From UBA3824 sp017541145 (GTDB lineage: Bacteria > Bacteroidota > Bacteroidia > Bacteroidales > UBA3824): a stretch of 64,000 bases of DNA. The stretch is taken from contig CAMVLO010000002.1 of the NCBI GenBank assembly GCA_947168365.1, forward strand, positions 62,001 to 126,000. The letters are read 5' to 3'. Below the pieces are notes generated by a model. It searched no databases. It saw only the letters and a program-made list of their open reading frames with translations, and had not been told where the DNA came from. Positions 50,742 to 59,769 of the stretch are shown here, in pieces. Within the stretch, counting starts at the first letter, position 1. Each line of letters starts with the position of its first letter. The position numbers and the translations under genes are program-made.

Positions 50742-50773
50742 TTTTGTAATTTGTGTTAATTATAATTAATTTA

Positions 50774-50806
50774 GAGGCTTGAAGTTAACTGCTTCAGGCC
50801 TTTTTT
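50774..50806 (+). terminator. Intrinsic terminator of htpG
   Basis: AGGCTTGAAG (50775-50784) pairs with CTTCAGGCCT (50792-50801) with one G-U pair, followed by six T. Confidence 0.88.
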
Positions 50807-50996
50807 CGTATAAAATAAAAAATAATAAAATTTGGTACAATACCTTCTTTTTGGTACGCTGTTTGCCTATTCGGGAGATAGGAAACAGTAAAGAATATAA
50901 ACAACAAAAAGATTAAATATTTAACTCTGCGTGAGGTAGTTACCCACGTTTTTATTTTTATTTATAAAAGATGTAAAAACATAAAACAACAGACGA

Positions 50997-51470
50997 ATGA
51001 AAATAAAATTTGTAGTGGTTGGCAAAACCGTGGAGAAATATTTAATAGACGCGTGTGCCGAATACGAAAAGAGGATTAAAAAATATATCCAATTTGAGTA
51101 TATCGTTCTCAAAGACCTTAAAAATGCTTCGTCGCTCAGTCACGACCAAGTGAAAGAGCAGGAAGCCAAACTATTAGAACCGTATATGACGCCCAATACT
51201 TATCGGATAATACTCGATGAGCACGGCAAAGAGTATACGAGTGTAGAATTTTCCGAATATATAGGTCGGAAAATGGCGAATTTAGGGAAAGATATAACAT
51301 TTGTGATAGGAGGTCCATACGGTTTTGATCCTAAAATCAGTGCTTTGGCAGACGATAAGATTTCGCTTTCCAAAATGACATTTTCTCACCAGATGGTCAG
51401 ACTGATATTCTTGGAGCAATTGTACCGTGCGTATACAATCATGCGCGGAGAACCTTATCATCACGAATAA
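50997..51470 (+). CDS. rlmH: 23S rRNA (pseudouridine1915-N3)-methyltransferase RlmH
   Basis: A 157-residue SPOUT-class methyltransferase of the normal length. It has the start MKIKFVVVGKTVEKYL, the knot segments LDEHGKEYTSVEFSEYI and FVIGGPYGF, and the conserved end YRAYTIMRGEPYHHE. It methylates pseudouridine 1915 of helix 69 in the assembled 70S ribosome using S-adenosylmethionine. The 190-nt upstream gap holds no clear promoter match that I could place with confidence. Confidence 0.97.
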   Translation: MKIKFVVVGKTVEKYLIDACAEYEKRIKKYIQFEYIVLKDLKNASSLSHDQVKEQEAKLLEPYMTPNTYRIILDEHGKEYTSVEFSEYIGRKMANLGKDITFVIGGPYGFDPKISALADDKISLSKMTFSHQMVRLIFLEQLYRAYTIMRGEPYHHE

Positions 51471-51600
51471 CGAAAAATGGAGATATCAGAAGAATTTTTA
51501 TTTATTTTTACATAGAAATAACTACTCAAGGAAAAAACTTTTTTAATAGACTACAAACAATTATTTTTTAGACACTATTAAAATTCAAGGACAAAAACAA

Positions 51601-54600
51601 GTGAAAGAGAAGTTTGTACAACTGTTTGTGAAATTTCAGTTTCTGGTATATGCAACAATACTGTGCATATCTGCAACTGTATTGGAATCGTATCTCAGTG
51701 GAGTTACCTCGGCGAGAATAGATTCCGACAGGGTGGAGAATGTATTGCATATAAAAGAAACAAAACTTGACAGCATTCTGACGTTTTTTCAAAATGAGGT
51801 AGAGAAAGGAGAAAACTTTCATAAAGAAAATTCGATATGGCTGTTTAAACAAAATCTTGATTATCTCAAAGACGAAGGTTTTACGGTATTTGTCTACGAG
51901 AAAGATACATTGAGATTTTGGACAGATAATGTTGTACCCGCAGGCAGAATATTTTCGCAGTCGTTGCTCAATAATACATTTGCTAATCTTGACAATGCTT
52001 GGTACGAAATCCGCACCGTAATCAACGGCGACTATCGTTATGTCGGATTAATTTTTCTGAAGAATAAGTATAATCTCAAAAACAAATATCTTAAAAACGA
52101 ATTTTTACCCGATTTTAATCACGGTCCTGAGATTCAAATTTCTATGGTACCGGTAAGTTTCGGTATGGATATCCGTGACAAAGACGGTAAATATGTTTTT
52201 ACGCTTGTACCTACAAGTACTTACGACATGGAGGGCGAGAAATTTAATTCCGTCGGAATACTTTATTTCCTGTCGTTGGTGATGATGTTGATTTTTATTT
52301 ATACTGTAATTTGCCGGCTTGCCAAGGAGGACGGTAATTACCTGAAAATAATATCAATAATAATAGGTGTAGTGGTAGTAAGAACATTGATGGCGATATT
52401 CAAGCTGCCGCCGTCGATATATTCTTTAAACTTTTTTGATCCGGAATTCTTTTTAGGACCGGGAATATTTTCAAGGTTTGGTGATTTTATTATCAATTCG
52501 GTAGTAATATTAGCAGTAGTAGTTTATATCTTTAAACTTACAGAATACAACAAAGTAGGCGATTATTTGAAAACTGCTCCGAAGAAAAATCTGTATACGA
52601 TTTGGGGATTTTCGTTGACAGTTTACTTTTTGTTTTTCGGATACTTGTATTCTGTTACAAAACAGCTTATAGGTCACAGCAAAATATTGTTTCAGCTTAC
52701 AAATATCATAGAGCTTGATATTTACAGTATATCCGGCATTATGATTTTGATAATACTGACAGCTGCACTTATATATACATCAGTAAAGATGACATCTTAT
52801 TTTGATTATTCTTTGATAAAAAATCTGAATAAGACATTATTAATAAGTGCCGGAGTCGGAGTAGTATTATTTATAGTATCATCGTTGATATTCAGTCTGC
52901 AAACAGCAATAGCCTTGTTGTATGTATGTTTGATATTGGGTGCATCTATGATTATGCATTACAAAAATGCAGAAACAAGTGTCTACCGTTATATATTTAT
53001 GGTATTTTTGAGTGCGGTATTTACATGTAATCTTATAAGTAATACCACAGAACAAAAAATCATAGAAGAAAGCAAAACATTGGTAACCTATCCGGCAGAC
53101 GAGCGCGATCAAATTGCGGAACTTCTTTTGAGTGATATTTCTCAAAAGCTGCCTAACGATGAGGTAATTACAGATTTCTTGAGAATTTCAGACACTCAAC
53201 AGCGAGTTTCCAAACTTCGTGATTATATTCAGCATCAGTATTTCAACGAGTTTAGAAGCAAATATAATCTTAGTACCAAAGTTTTTAAATTAGAGCCCGG
53301 AGAATTGTTTGCCGATATAGATGATGATTTTGTAAAAGCCGTAGAGCAACACGGCAAGTCGGTAAATGCTACAGGTTTTTATTTTGTTGACAAAAATGAC
53401 GGTACAATCAGTTACATGTGTCCGTTGAGATATGTAATCAGTCAACAGATATTTTATTTGTGTATTTCGTTGGATTCCAAACCGATACCTCAAGAATTGG
53501 GTTATCCGGAATTGTTGATGGATAATAGTGTAAAACCATCACCGATACGAGATTACAGTTACGCGAAGTATTCACGCAGTCGCAAGATTTCTCAAAACGG
53601 AAATTATAATTACGATTTGACTGACGGTGTATATATTGCTGAAGTAGGGGAGGGGGATACCATCGCTACTACCAAAACCGGCGATTATATTCATACAATT
53701 TATCGTAACGGCGAGAATACCATTGTGTTGTCGCATAGAAAATTATCAATATCTGATTTTGTAACACAATTTGCGTATTTGTTTGTAACATATATTACTG
53801 TTTTGTTGATAGTATTGGTAATCAAGATGTTTCTTACAAACAATACAAATTACCGTTATCAAATAAAAACGCGATTGATATTTTCGATAACAGGAATATT
53901 GATGTTGTCATTCATATTTATATGTATTGCAACGGCATATATCAATTTCCATCGTTTCAAGGAAGACAACATGAAGAGTATCGACGAAAAGGTTAAGAGT
54001 GTTTACATGGAATTGGAACATACCTGCGGCGATACTACAAGTTTTTCAACGATGTGGAATCCAAATACAAATAGTGTGATGGATGAATATTTGGTACAAT
54101 TGTCACATATATTTTTCATTGATATCAATTTGTATGGACCACACGGACAATTGATAGCAAGTTCACGCCCGGAAATATTTAGACAGGGACTTATCAGTAC
54201 CCGTATGAATACTACCGTTTTACGACAATTTGTATTAGGAAACAAGTCAAATATAATTCAAGACGAGAAAATCGGACAAATGCAGTATGCATCAGCCTAT
54301 ATTCCGTTTTACAATTATAAAGACAATTTGATGGGTTACATCAATTTGCCGTATTTTACAAAGCCTGACGTTTTTAAACGTGAGCTTAGCAATTTGATAG
54401 TTTCAATTATCAATCTGTATGTTGTTTTGATGATGCTAAGTATTGTAGTTGCAGTATTTGTATCAGAACGTATCGTTCAGCCAATCAAGTTGATACAGCA
54501 CAAGATGGAGAAAATAGAGCTTGGCAAACAGCACGAGAAAATCGAGTATGACCGCAAAGACGAGTTGGGACAACTTGTTGCCGAGTACAACAATATGGCA

Positions 54601-55323
54601 GAAAAGTTGGAAGAAAGTGCGAAATTGTTGGCACAAGGAGAGCGAGAAAGTGCATGGCGTGAGATGGCAAAACAAATTGCGCATGAAATCAAAAATCCGC
54701 TTACACCGATGAAACTCAGTATCCAGTTTTTGATGAGTCGCAGGTCAGATGCCGGTTTCGACGGAATTTTGGAAAAAGTTTCAAATACATTGATTCAACA
54801 AATTGATACATTGTCATCAATAGCAACCGGATTTTCCAACTTTGCAAAGATGCCGAAGCCAAACGAACATCCTTTCAATGTGGTTGAAACATTGGAAAAT
54901 GTTATTCAATTGTTCAATAATGTTGACAATATGGATATTACCTCGGATTTGGGCGGCTACAAAGAGATAATAATTGTAGCAGACAAAGAGCAGATTTCGC
55001 GTGTGTTTATCAACTTGATAAAAAATGCAACACAAGCAATACCCGATGGTGTAAGAGGTAAGATTCATGTAACATTGGAATGTAAAGAAAAGCTTGTAAT
55101 AAAAATTGCTGACAACGGTTGTGGTATTCCTGACGAAATTCGAGGAAAATTGTTTACTCCGTCTTTTACAACGAAGAGTAGCGGTTCGGGTTTAGGATTA
55201 GCAATGGTTAAAAATATAATAATCAATGCGAAAGGAGATATTACCTTTGAATCTGAAGTAGGAAAAGGAACAACCTTTATTGTAACATTGCCTATCAATA
55301 AAAAGCCACAGCAGACAACTTGA
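51601..55323 (+). CDS. Large membrane sensor histidine kinase (NtrY-like)
   Basis: A 1240-residue protein. An N-terminal membrane segment (about 10-32) and a periplasmic region are followed by a bundle of about eight membrane segments (roughly 220-480), a second extracytoplasmic domain (about 490-725), two more membrane segments (near 735-760 and 780-800), a third extracytoplasmic sensor, a last membrane segment (about 940-960), HAMP (SERIVQPIKLIQHKMEKIEL), HisKA with AHEIKNPLTPMKLS (His1028) and HATPase with NLIKNATQAIP, DNGCGIP, GSGLGLAM. The HEIKNPLTP box is that of the NtrY/NtrB type. Start codon is GTG at 51601. No response-regulator gene is adjacent, so its partner is elsewhere. The multi-segment N-terminus is far larger than in ordinary NtrY. 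Confidence 0.9.
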   Translation: MKEKFVQLFVKFQFLVYATILCISATVLESYLSGVTSARIDSDRVENVLHIKETKLDSILTFFQNEVEKGENFHKENSIWLFKQNLDYLKDEGFTVFVYEKDTLRFWTDNVVPAGRIFSQSLLNNTFANLDNAWYEIRTVINGDYRYVGLIFLKNKYNLKNKYLKNEFLPDFNHGPEIQISMVPVSFGMDIRDKDGKYVFTLVPTSTYDMEGEKFNSVGILYFLSLVMMLIFIYTVICRLAKEDGNYLKIISIIIGVVVVRTLMAIFKLPPSIYSLNFFDPEFFLGPGIFSRFGDFIINSVVILAVVVYIFKLTEYNKVGDYLKTAPKKNLYTIWGFSLTVYFLFFGYLYSVTKQLIGHSKILFQLTNIIELDIYSISGIMILIILTAALIYTSVKMTSYFDYSLIKNLNKTLLISAGVGVVLFIVSSLIFSLQTAIALLYVCLILGASMIMHYKNAETSVYRYIFMVFLSAVFTCNLISNTTEQKIIEESKTLVTYPADERDQIAELLLSDISQKLPNDEVITDFLRISDTQQRVSKLRDYIQHQYFNEFRSKYNLSTKVFKLEPGELFADIDDDFVKAVEQHGKSVNATGFYFVDKNDGTISYMCPLRYVISQQIFYLCISLDSKPIPQELGYPELLMDNSVKPSPIRDYSYAKYSRSRKISQNGNYNYDLTDGVYIAEVGEGDTIATTKTGDYIHTIYRNGENTIVLSHRKLSISDFVTQFAYLFVTYITVLLIVLVIKMFLTNNTNYRYQIKTRLIFSITGILMLSFIFICIATAYINFHRFKEDNMKSIDEKVKSVYMELEHTCGDTTSFSTMWNPNTNSVMDEYLVQLSHIFFIDINLYGPHGQLIASSRPEIFRQGLISTRMNTTVLRQFVLGNKSNIIQDEKIGQMQYASAYIPFYNYKDNLMGYINLPYFTKPDVFKRELSNLIVSIINLYVVLMMLSIVVAVFVSERIVQPIKLIQHKMEKIELGKQHEKIEYDRKDELGQLVAEYNNMAEKLEESAKLLAQGERESAWREMAKQIAHEIKNPLTPMKLSIQFLMSRRSDAGFDGILEKVSNTLIQQIDTLSSIATGFSNFAKMPKPNEHPFNVVETLENVIQLFNNVDNMDITSDLGGYKEIIIVADKEQISRVFINLIKNATQAIPDGVRGKIHVTLECKEKLVIKIADNGCGIPDEIRGKLFTPSFTTKSSGSGLGLAMVKNIIINAKGDITFESEVGKGTTFIVTLPINKKPQQTT

Positions 55324-55395
55324 TGTAAAAAAGGTTATAAAAAAATGTTGAAGTAAAAAAATTAATAAATGATTTACTTTATCATTTTTTTTATA

Positions 55396-55403
55396 TACCT
55401 TTG
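55396..55403 (+). promoter_or_regulatory. -7 box of the wza-wzc operon
   Basis: TACCTTTG, a full TAnnTTTG match, 23 nt before the ATG at 55426. Confidence 0.6.
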
Positions 55404-55425
55404 CCCAAAATTTTTAATACAATAA

Positions 55426-56208
55426 ATGAAACAATTAAAGTATATATTAACATCACTATTAGCTGTAATAATTGTTGGATGTAAAACTCCTAAAGATATA
55501 GCGTATTTTCAAGATTTGAAAGAAGATACGGTTATGAAAATTGAGAGCGAGAGCCCTAACTTCAGATTGAAACCGGGGGATAAATTATCGATCGTTGTAA
55601 CATGTCGTGATAAGCAAGTTGCAGAGATGTTTAATTTAATCAGACCGACTTTCAACAGTGGTGGTAGTTCCGGTTCAATTGTTTATTATACCGTAAATCC
55701 TGATGGTACAATTGATTTCCCTTTAATTGGTTCAATAGAAGTAGTGAATTTGACACGTTCTGAATTGGAAAATTTAATAAAAAGTAAACTCATTGAACTT
55801 CAATATATACAAGATCCGGTTGTAATAGTAGAATTTAATAGTCTTTATTACAATGTTTTGGGCGAGGTTACAAAACCCGGTCGCTATAATATCACAACAG
55901 ATAAATTTACTGTTCTTGATGCAATAGGAGCTGCCGGAGATTTAACCATTCAAGGCTTGAGAAAGAATGTTAAAATAATTAGAGAAGAAGCCAACGGTCG
56001 TCAAGTTTATGAAATAGATTTGACCAACGCTGAAAGTATTCTCACGTCTCCTGCATATTATATTCAACAGAATGATGTTTTGTATGTAGAAGGAAACAAT
56101 CAGCGTAAGAGACAATCTCTTGTAAACGGAAATACAACGCATTCAGCATCGTTTTGGATTTCGGTTGCATCACTCTTGGGATCTATGTATGTAATATTTG
56201 TAAAGTAA
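55426..56208 (+). CDS. Polysaccharide export outer-membrane lipoprotein (Wza/BexD family)
   Basis: A 260-residue lipoprotein with lipobox IVGC (Cys19), a Poly_export domain (about 45-135, beginning FRLKPGDKLSIVV and including YTVNPDGTIDFPLIGSIEV), an SLBB-type part (about 140-215, YNVLGEVTKPGRYNITTDKF, LDAIGAAGDLTIQG) and a hydrophobic C-terminal segment (about 240-258). It forms the channel through which capsular or exopolysaccharide crosses the outer membrane. It is followed after 12 nt by its usual inner-membrane partner. No glycosyltransferase or flippase gene is adjacent. Confidence 0.95.
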   Translation: MKQLKYILTSLLAVIIVGCKTPKDIAYFQDLKEDTVMKIESESPNFRLKPGDKLSIVVTCRDKQVAEMFNLIRPTFNSGGSSGSIVYYTVNPDGTIDFPLIGSIEVVNLTRSELENLIKSKLIELQYIQDPVVIVEFNSLYYNVLGEVTKPGRYNITTDKFTVLDAIGAAGDLTIQGLRKNVKIIREEANGRQVYEIDLTNAESILTSPAYYIQQNDVLYVEGNNQRKRQSLVNGNTTHSASFWISVASLLGSMYVIFVK

Positions 56209-56220
56209 CTTTTTAAAGAA

Positions 56221-58752
56221 ATGGTAGAAAATCAGGTAGCTGAAACACAACAAGTTGAAGCAAAAGAAATATCAGCACAAAGTACATTAAATATTCCGGA
56301 TTTGATATTTGCATGCCTATCAAGATGGTGGTGGTTTGCTGTATCAGTTTTGATTTGTGCATCAATTGCTGTTGCGTATTTACTTACAACTCCCAAAATA
56401 TATACTCGTTCTGCTGCGATTATGATTAAAGAAGAAAGTAAAAAAACTTCTTCTTTTAGTAGTAAGATGAATTCGTTCGCAGAAATGGGTATGTTTTCGA
56501 TGGAGTCAAGTGTTTACAACGAACTTATTGCTATACAATCTCCTTCATTGATGTTGGAAGTTGTAAAGAGATTAAAACTTGATTACAATTATGCAATTGA
56601 AGATAAATTTCGTAAGTTAGTTGTATACGGATATTCACTTCCGTTTGAGGCAGAATTGTTGGATGCAACGGATATGACTTCAGGAAGTTTTACAATTGTA
56701 TTGTCATCTGACGGTTCATTTTTTATGACTGACTTTTTGTTTCCGGGAACTGATGAGCCAATTAAGGAAATTGTAAAAGGTGTTGCCGGTACTAAAGTCA
56801 ACACTCCGCTTGGTGATGTTTTGATTACAGGAAATAAGTACCTTAGTAAAATAGAAAAACCTACAAAATATTTTGTTAGTAAAAGTTCTTTGAGAGGTTC
56901 GATGTTGGCATATAGCGGTAAATTTTCAGCATCTTTAAATGATAAAAAAGCTTCTGTAATTACACTTACTGTAAATGATCAAAATATTCAGAGGGCAGAG
57001 GACATCTTGAATATGATGATTACAGTATACAATGAGAAGTGGGTAGAAGATAAAAACCAACTTGCTATTAGTACTTCATATTTTATTAACGACCGTTTGA
57101 ATAAAATCGAGCAGGAGTTAGGAAGTATTGATGGTGATGTTTCTTCGTTTAAGTCGTCTAACTTATTACCTGATATTGAGAAATCAAGTGATATGTTTTA
57201 TACTCAGGCCAATACGCTTAATAATCAGATTATTTTACTGAACACTCAGTTGTATATGGCTCAGCAAGTGAAGTCGTATGTGGCTGACACTACAAAAAAA
57301 TATCAACTGATTCCGGTATATTTGGGCGGCGAAAACAATGGAGCTACAGAACGTCAAGTTTCGGAATACAACGCTGCTGTATTGCAACGTAATAGTTTGA
57401 TTGCTTCTTCTTCTGAGAAAAACCCGTTGGTGAAAGATATAAATGAGAAAATCGATGATATGAGAGCTACTATTATCGGTTCTATCAACAATCAGATAAA
57501 TTACATCAATGCTCAGATTAAGTCGTTGAAAAACAATTTGAATCAGAGTATTTCTCATATTTCGAGCAACCCTGACAAAGCTAAATATTTGTTGACAATT
57601 CAAAGACAGCAAAAGATTAAAGAATCACTTTATTTGTTTTTACTTCAAAAACGTGAAGAAAATGAATTGTCACAAGCATTTACTGCATACAATACACGTT
57701 TGATTACGCCTCCTATGGGTGCTAACAAACCGACAAAACCTCAGAATATGAAGATTATAGGTATTGCGGTAGCTTTGGGACTTGTAATTCCGTTTGGTAT
57801 TATATTCTTGATTGAATCCAATAATACCAAAGTACGTTCTCGCAAAGATTTGGAGAATCTTTCAATTCCTTTTGTTGGAGAGATTCCTCAACATACTCGT
57901 ATTCATCGCAAAGGTATATTAAAATTTCTCAAACGCAGAAAAGAATATGATGTTGACGTAAAACAGATACTTGTAAAACCCGATTGTAAAAATGTTACTA
58001 ATGAGGCTTTCAGAGTTGTGAGAAGTAACATCGAGTTTATTAATACTACCGAGGAAAAAAAAGTTGTACTTGTAACATCGTTGATGACAGGTAGTGGTAA
58101 GTCGTTTATTTCGTCTAACTTGGGTGCTTCTTTTGCGTTAAAATCCAAGAAAACTATTGTAATTGACTTAGACTTACGTAAAGCTTCTTTGAGTCAGTTA
58201 GTTGACAGTCCTGAATCCGGAGTTTCTACATTTCTTGCCGGTTACGACCAGGATTGGAAACCATTAGTAAAACAGATTCGTGAGAATTATTATATTTTGC
58301 CGGCGGGTGTTATTCCGCCTAATCCGGCTGAACTTCTTTACTCAAATCGTTTTGACCGTATGATCAACGAAATGAAAGAAGAATATGACTGGATTCTTTT
58401 GGACTGTCCTCCGGTAGAAATTGTTGCTGATACAAGTATTATTGCACGTCATGTCAACATGTCGTTGTTCATTGTAAGAATTGGTAATCTTGATCGTAGT
58501 ATGCTTCCGATTATTGATAAGATGTATCTTAGCAAGAAGTTGCCGAATGTTTGTTTGCTTCTTAACGGTAGCAAAACTGCCAATGGTCATTACGGTTACT
58601 CACGTTACGGTTATGGTTACGGATACGGTTACGGCTATGGCTATGGATACGGTTACGGCTATGGTTATGGATACGGTTACGGAGTTTCTGATGATGAAGC
58701 TTTCGATGATGACGTTGAAACTGTTCCGAAAAAGAAACATCGTAAAAAGTAG
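56221..58752 (+). CDS. Polysaccharide copolymerase/BY-type tyrosine autokinase (Wzc-like) with Gly-Tyr tail
   Basis: An 843-residue inner-membrane protein. A Wzz domain with two membrane segments (about 36-56 and 510-530) encloses a periplasmic coiled region; the cytoplasmic BY-kinase has Walker A SLMTGSGKS (620-628), A' IVIDLDLRK (Asp649, Asp651) and Walker B WILLDCPP (Asp728). The tail (791-821) holds 15 tyrosines, 13 of them in an unbroken Tyr-Gly repeat, followed by an acidic stretch and KKKHRKK. In Wzc the tail tyrosines are phosphorylated in trans and their state controls polymer length and export. The tail here is an unusually regular form of that cluster. Works with the Wza-like lipoprotein encoded just upstream. 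Confidence 0.95.
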   Translation: MVENQVAETQQVEAKEISAQSTLNIPDLIFACLSRWWWFAVSVLICASIAVAYLLTTPKIYTRSAAIMIKEESKKTSSFSSKMNSFAEMGMFSMESSVYNELIAIQSPSLMLEVVKRLKLDYNYAIEDKFRKLVVYGYSLPFEAELLDATDMTSGSFTIVLSSDGSFFMTDFLFPGTDEPIKEIVKGVAGTKVNTPLGDVLITGNKYLSKIEKPTKYFVSKSSLRGSMLAYSGKFSASLNDKKASVITLTVNDQNIQRAEDILNMMITVYNEKWVEDKNQLAISTSYFINDRLNKIEQELGSIDGDVSSFKSSNLLPDIEKSSDMFYTQANTLNNQIILLNTQLYMAQQVKSYVADTTKKYQLIPVYLGGENNGATERQVSEYNAAVLQRNSLIASSSEKNPLVKDINEKIDDMRATIIGSINNQINYINAQIKSLKNNLNQSISHISSNPDKAKYLLTIQRQQKIKESLYLFLLQKREENELSQAFTAYNTRLITPPMGANKPTKPQNMKIIGIAVALGLVIPFGIIFLIESNNTKVRSRKDLENLSIPFVGEIPQHTRIHRKGILKFLKRRKEYDVDVKQILVKPDCKNVTNEAFRVVRSNIEFINTTEEKKVVLVTSLMTGSGKSFISSNLGASFALKSKKTIVIDLDLRKASLSQLVDSPESGVSTFLAGYDQDWKPLVKQIRENYYILPAGVIPPNPAELLYSNRFDRMINEMKEEYDWILLDCPPVEIVADTSIIARHVNMSLFIVRIGNLDRSMLPIIDKMYLSKKLPNVCLLLNGSKTANGHYGYSRYGYGYGYGYGYGYGYGYGYGYGYGYGVSDDEAFDDDVETVPKKKHRKK
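58591..58683 (+). repeat. Coding hexanucleotide tract encoding the Tyr-Gly tail
   Basis: Alternating TAY and GGN codons, with 13 consecutive Tyr-Gly units from 58606. Third positions vary (TAC/TAT, GGT/GGC/GGA), so it is not a pure DNA microsatellite; it keeps the peptide while breaking up exact repeats. Confidence 0.85.
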
Positions 58753-58780
58753 ATTTAATTTTTATTCTATATTTAGTTTT

Positions 58781-58849
58781 ATGAAGGTTGCAATTGTGAT
58801 TAAGTTCGCTGTTGTGACCTTTTTTATTTTTACATACTATTTATTTTGA
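58781..58849 (+). CDS. Possible 22-residue hydrophobic peptide
   Basis: A short frame reads MKVAIVIKFAVVTFFIFTYY and ends LF, one membrane segment with a basic N-terminus. It lies 28 nt after the Wzc stop with no clear ribosome-binding site. In this AT-rich DNA such a frame may arise by chance. Confidence 0.2.
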   Translation: MKVAIVIKFAVVTFFIFTYYLF

Positions 58850-58902
58850 AATTGCGTTTATAATTATGAATAGACTTATATTATAACAACAATAAAACTA
58901 AT

Positions 58903-58935
58903 CCGACAGAGAATTAATTTTCTGTCGGTTTTTTA
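58903..58935 (+). terminator. Intrinsic terminator of the wza-wzc operon
   Basis: CCGACAGA (58903-58910) pairs with TCTGTCGG (58921-58928), followed by six T. Confidence 0.85.
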
Positions 58936-58945
58936 TTTTGCAAAT

Positions 58946-58978
58946 TTTGAGTTCTGTAACAAAAAAATCTTACCTTTG
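58946..58978 (+). promoter_or_regulatory. Promoter of the MBL-fold hydrolase gene
   Basis: TTTG (58946-58949), 21 nt spacer, TACCTTTG (58971-58978): both elements match the Bacteroidetes consensus, 26 nt before the ATG at 59005. Confidence 0.75.
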
Positions 58979-59004
58979 CGCGGTATTTATTAACAGTTAC
59001 AAAA

Positions 59005-59769
59005 ATGGTAGAGATTTGCAGTTTGGCTTCCGGTAGTAATGGAAATTGTTATTATATTGGAAATCAGGAAAATGGAATTATTATTGATGATGGTATTTAT
59101 TATAAACGTTTGGTAGAGCGTTGCGAAGTCGCTAATATTCCGTTGGAAAAGATTAGAGCCGTTTTTGTTTCGCACGAGCATGCTGACCATGTTCGCGGTG
59201 TAAGAGTTTTAAATAAAAGAACTAATATTCCTGCTTATTTTACTTCTAAAACTTATTACCAAACTTTCAAGAAAGATCGTCCTGCCAATTTTTGTGAACT
59301 TATTCCCGGTGAAGTTGTTGATATCTTTGGAATAAAAGTTCATTGTTTTAGTAAGCATCATGATGCCAAAGATCCTGTGAGTTTCAGAATCGAAATCAAC
59401 GGTCTGAATATCGGCGTGATGACTGATATTGGTGTTGCGGACGAAATCCTTCAGTCTGAATTTTCTAAATGTCAAGCTGTATTTTTGGAAAGCAATTATG
59501 ACGAAGAGATGTTAAAAAATGGTTCCTATCCGTATTATTTGAAAGAACGTGTAGCTTCTGAAGTAGGACATCTTTCTAATACTCAGGCTTTTGAATTAGT
59601 ACGTGATTTTGCAAATGAGAATCTTTCGCACTTGATTTTTTCTCATATTTCGGCTGAAAACAATACTAAAGAAAAAGTCCTTGAAAAGTTTGAACCTTTC
59701 AAGGACAAGTATAAGATGTATGTTGCTCCGCGTTACGAATGTGGCGAAGTTATAAAATTATCTGACTAA
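59005..59769 (+). CDS. MBL-fold metallo-hydrolase (YycJ/WalJ-like)
   Basis: A 254-residue beta-lactamase-fold protein. It begins EICSLASGSNGNCYYIG, characteristic of the YycJ/WalJ group, and has the metal motif SHEHADHVRG, a later FSKHHDAKDP, the metal-bridging Asp in GVMTDIGV, and the C-terminal His in FSHIS. Known relatives are 5'-to-3' exonucleases or related phosphodiesterases linked to cell-wall and DNA-repair processes; the exact substrate here is not shown. The last 12 nt overlap the convergent peptidase gene. It has the best-matching promoter in the window. Confidence 0.9.
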   Translation: MVEICSLASGSNGNCYYIGNQENGIIIDDGIYYKRLVERCEVANIPLEKIRAVFVSHEHADHVRGVRVLNKRTNIPAYFTSKTYYQTFKKDRPANFCELIPGEVVDIFGIKVHCFSKHHDAKDPVSFRIEINGLNIGVMTDIGVADEILQSEFSKCQAVFLESNYDEEMLKNGSYPYYLKERVASEVGHLSNTQAFELVRDFANENLSHLIFSHISAENNTKEKVLEKFEPFKDKYKMYVAPRYECGEVIKLSD

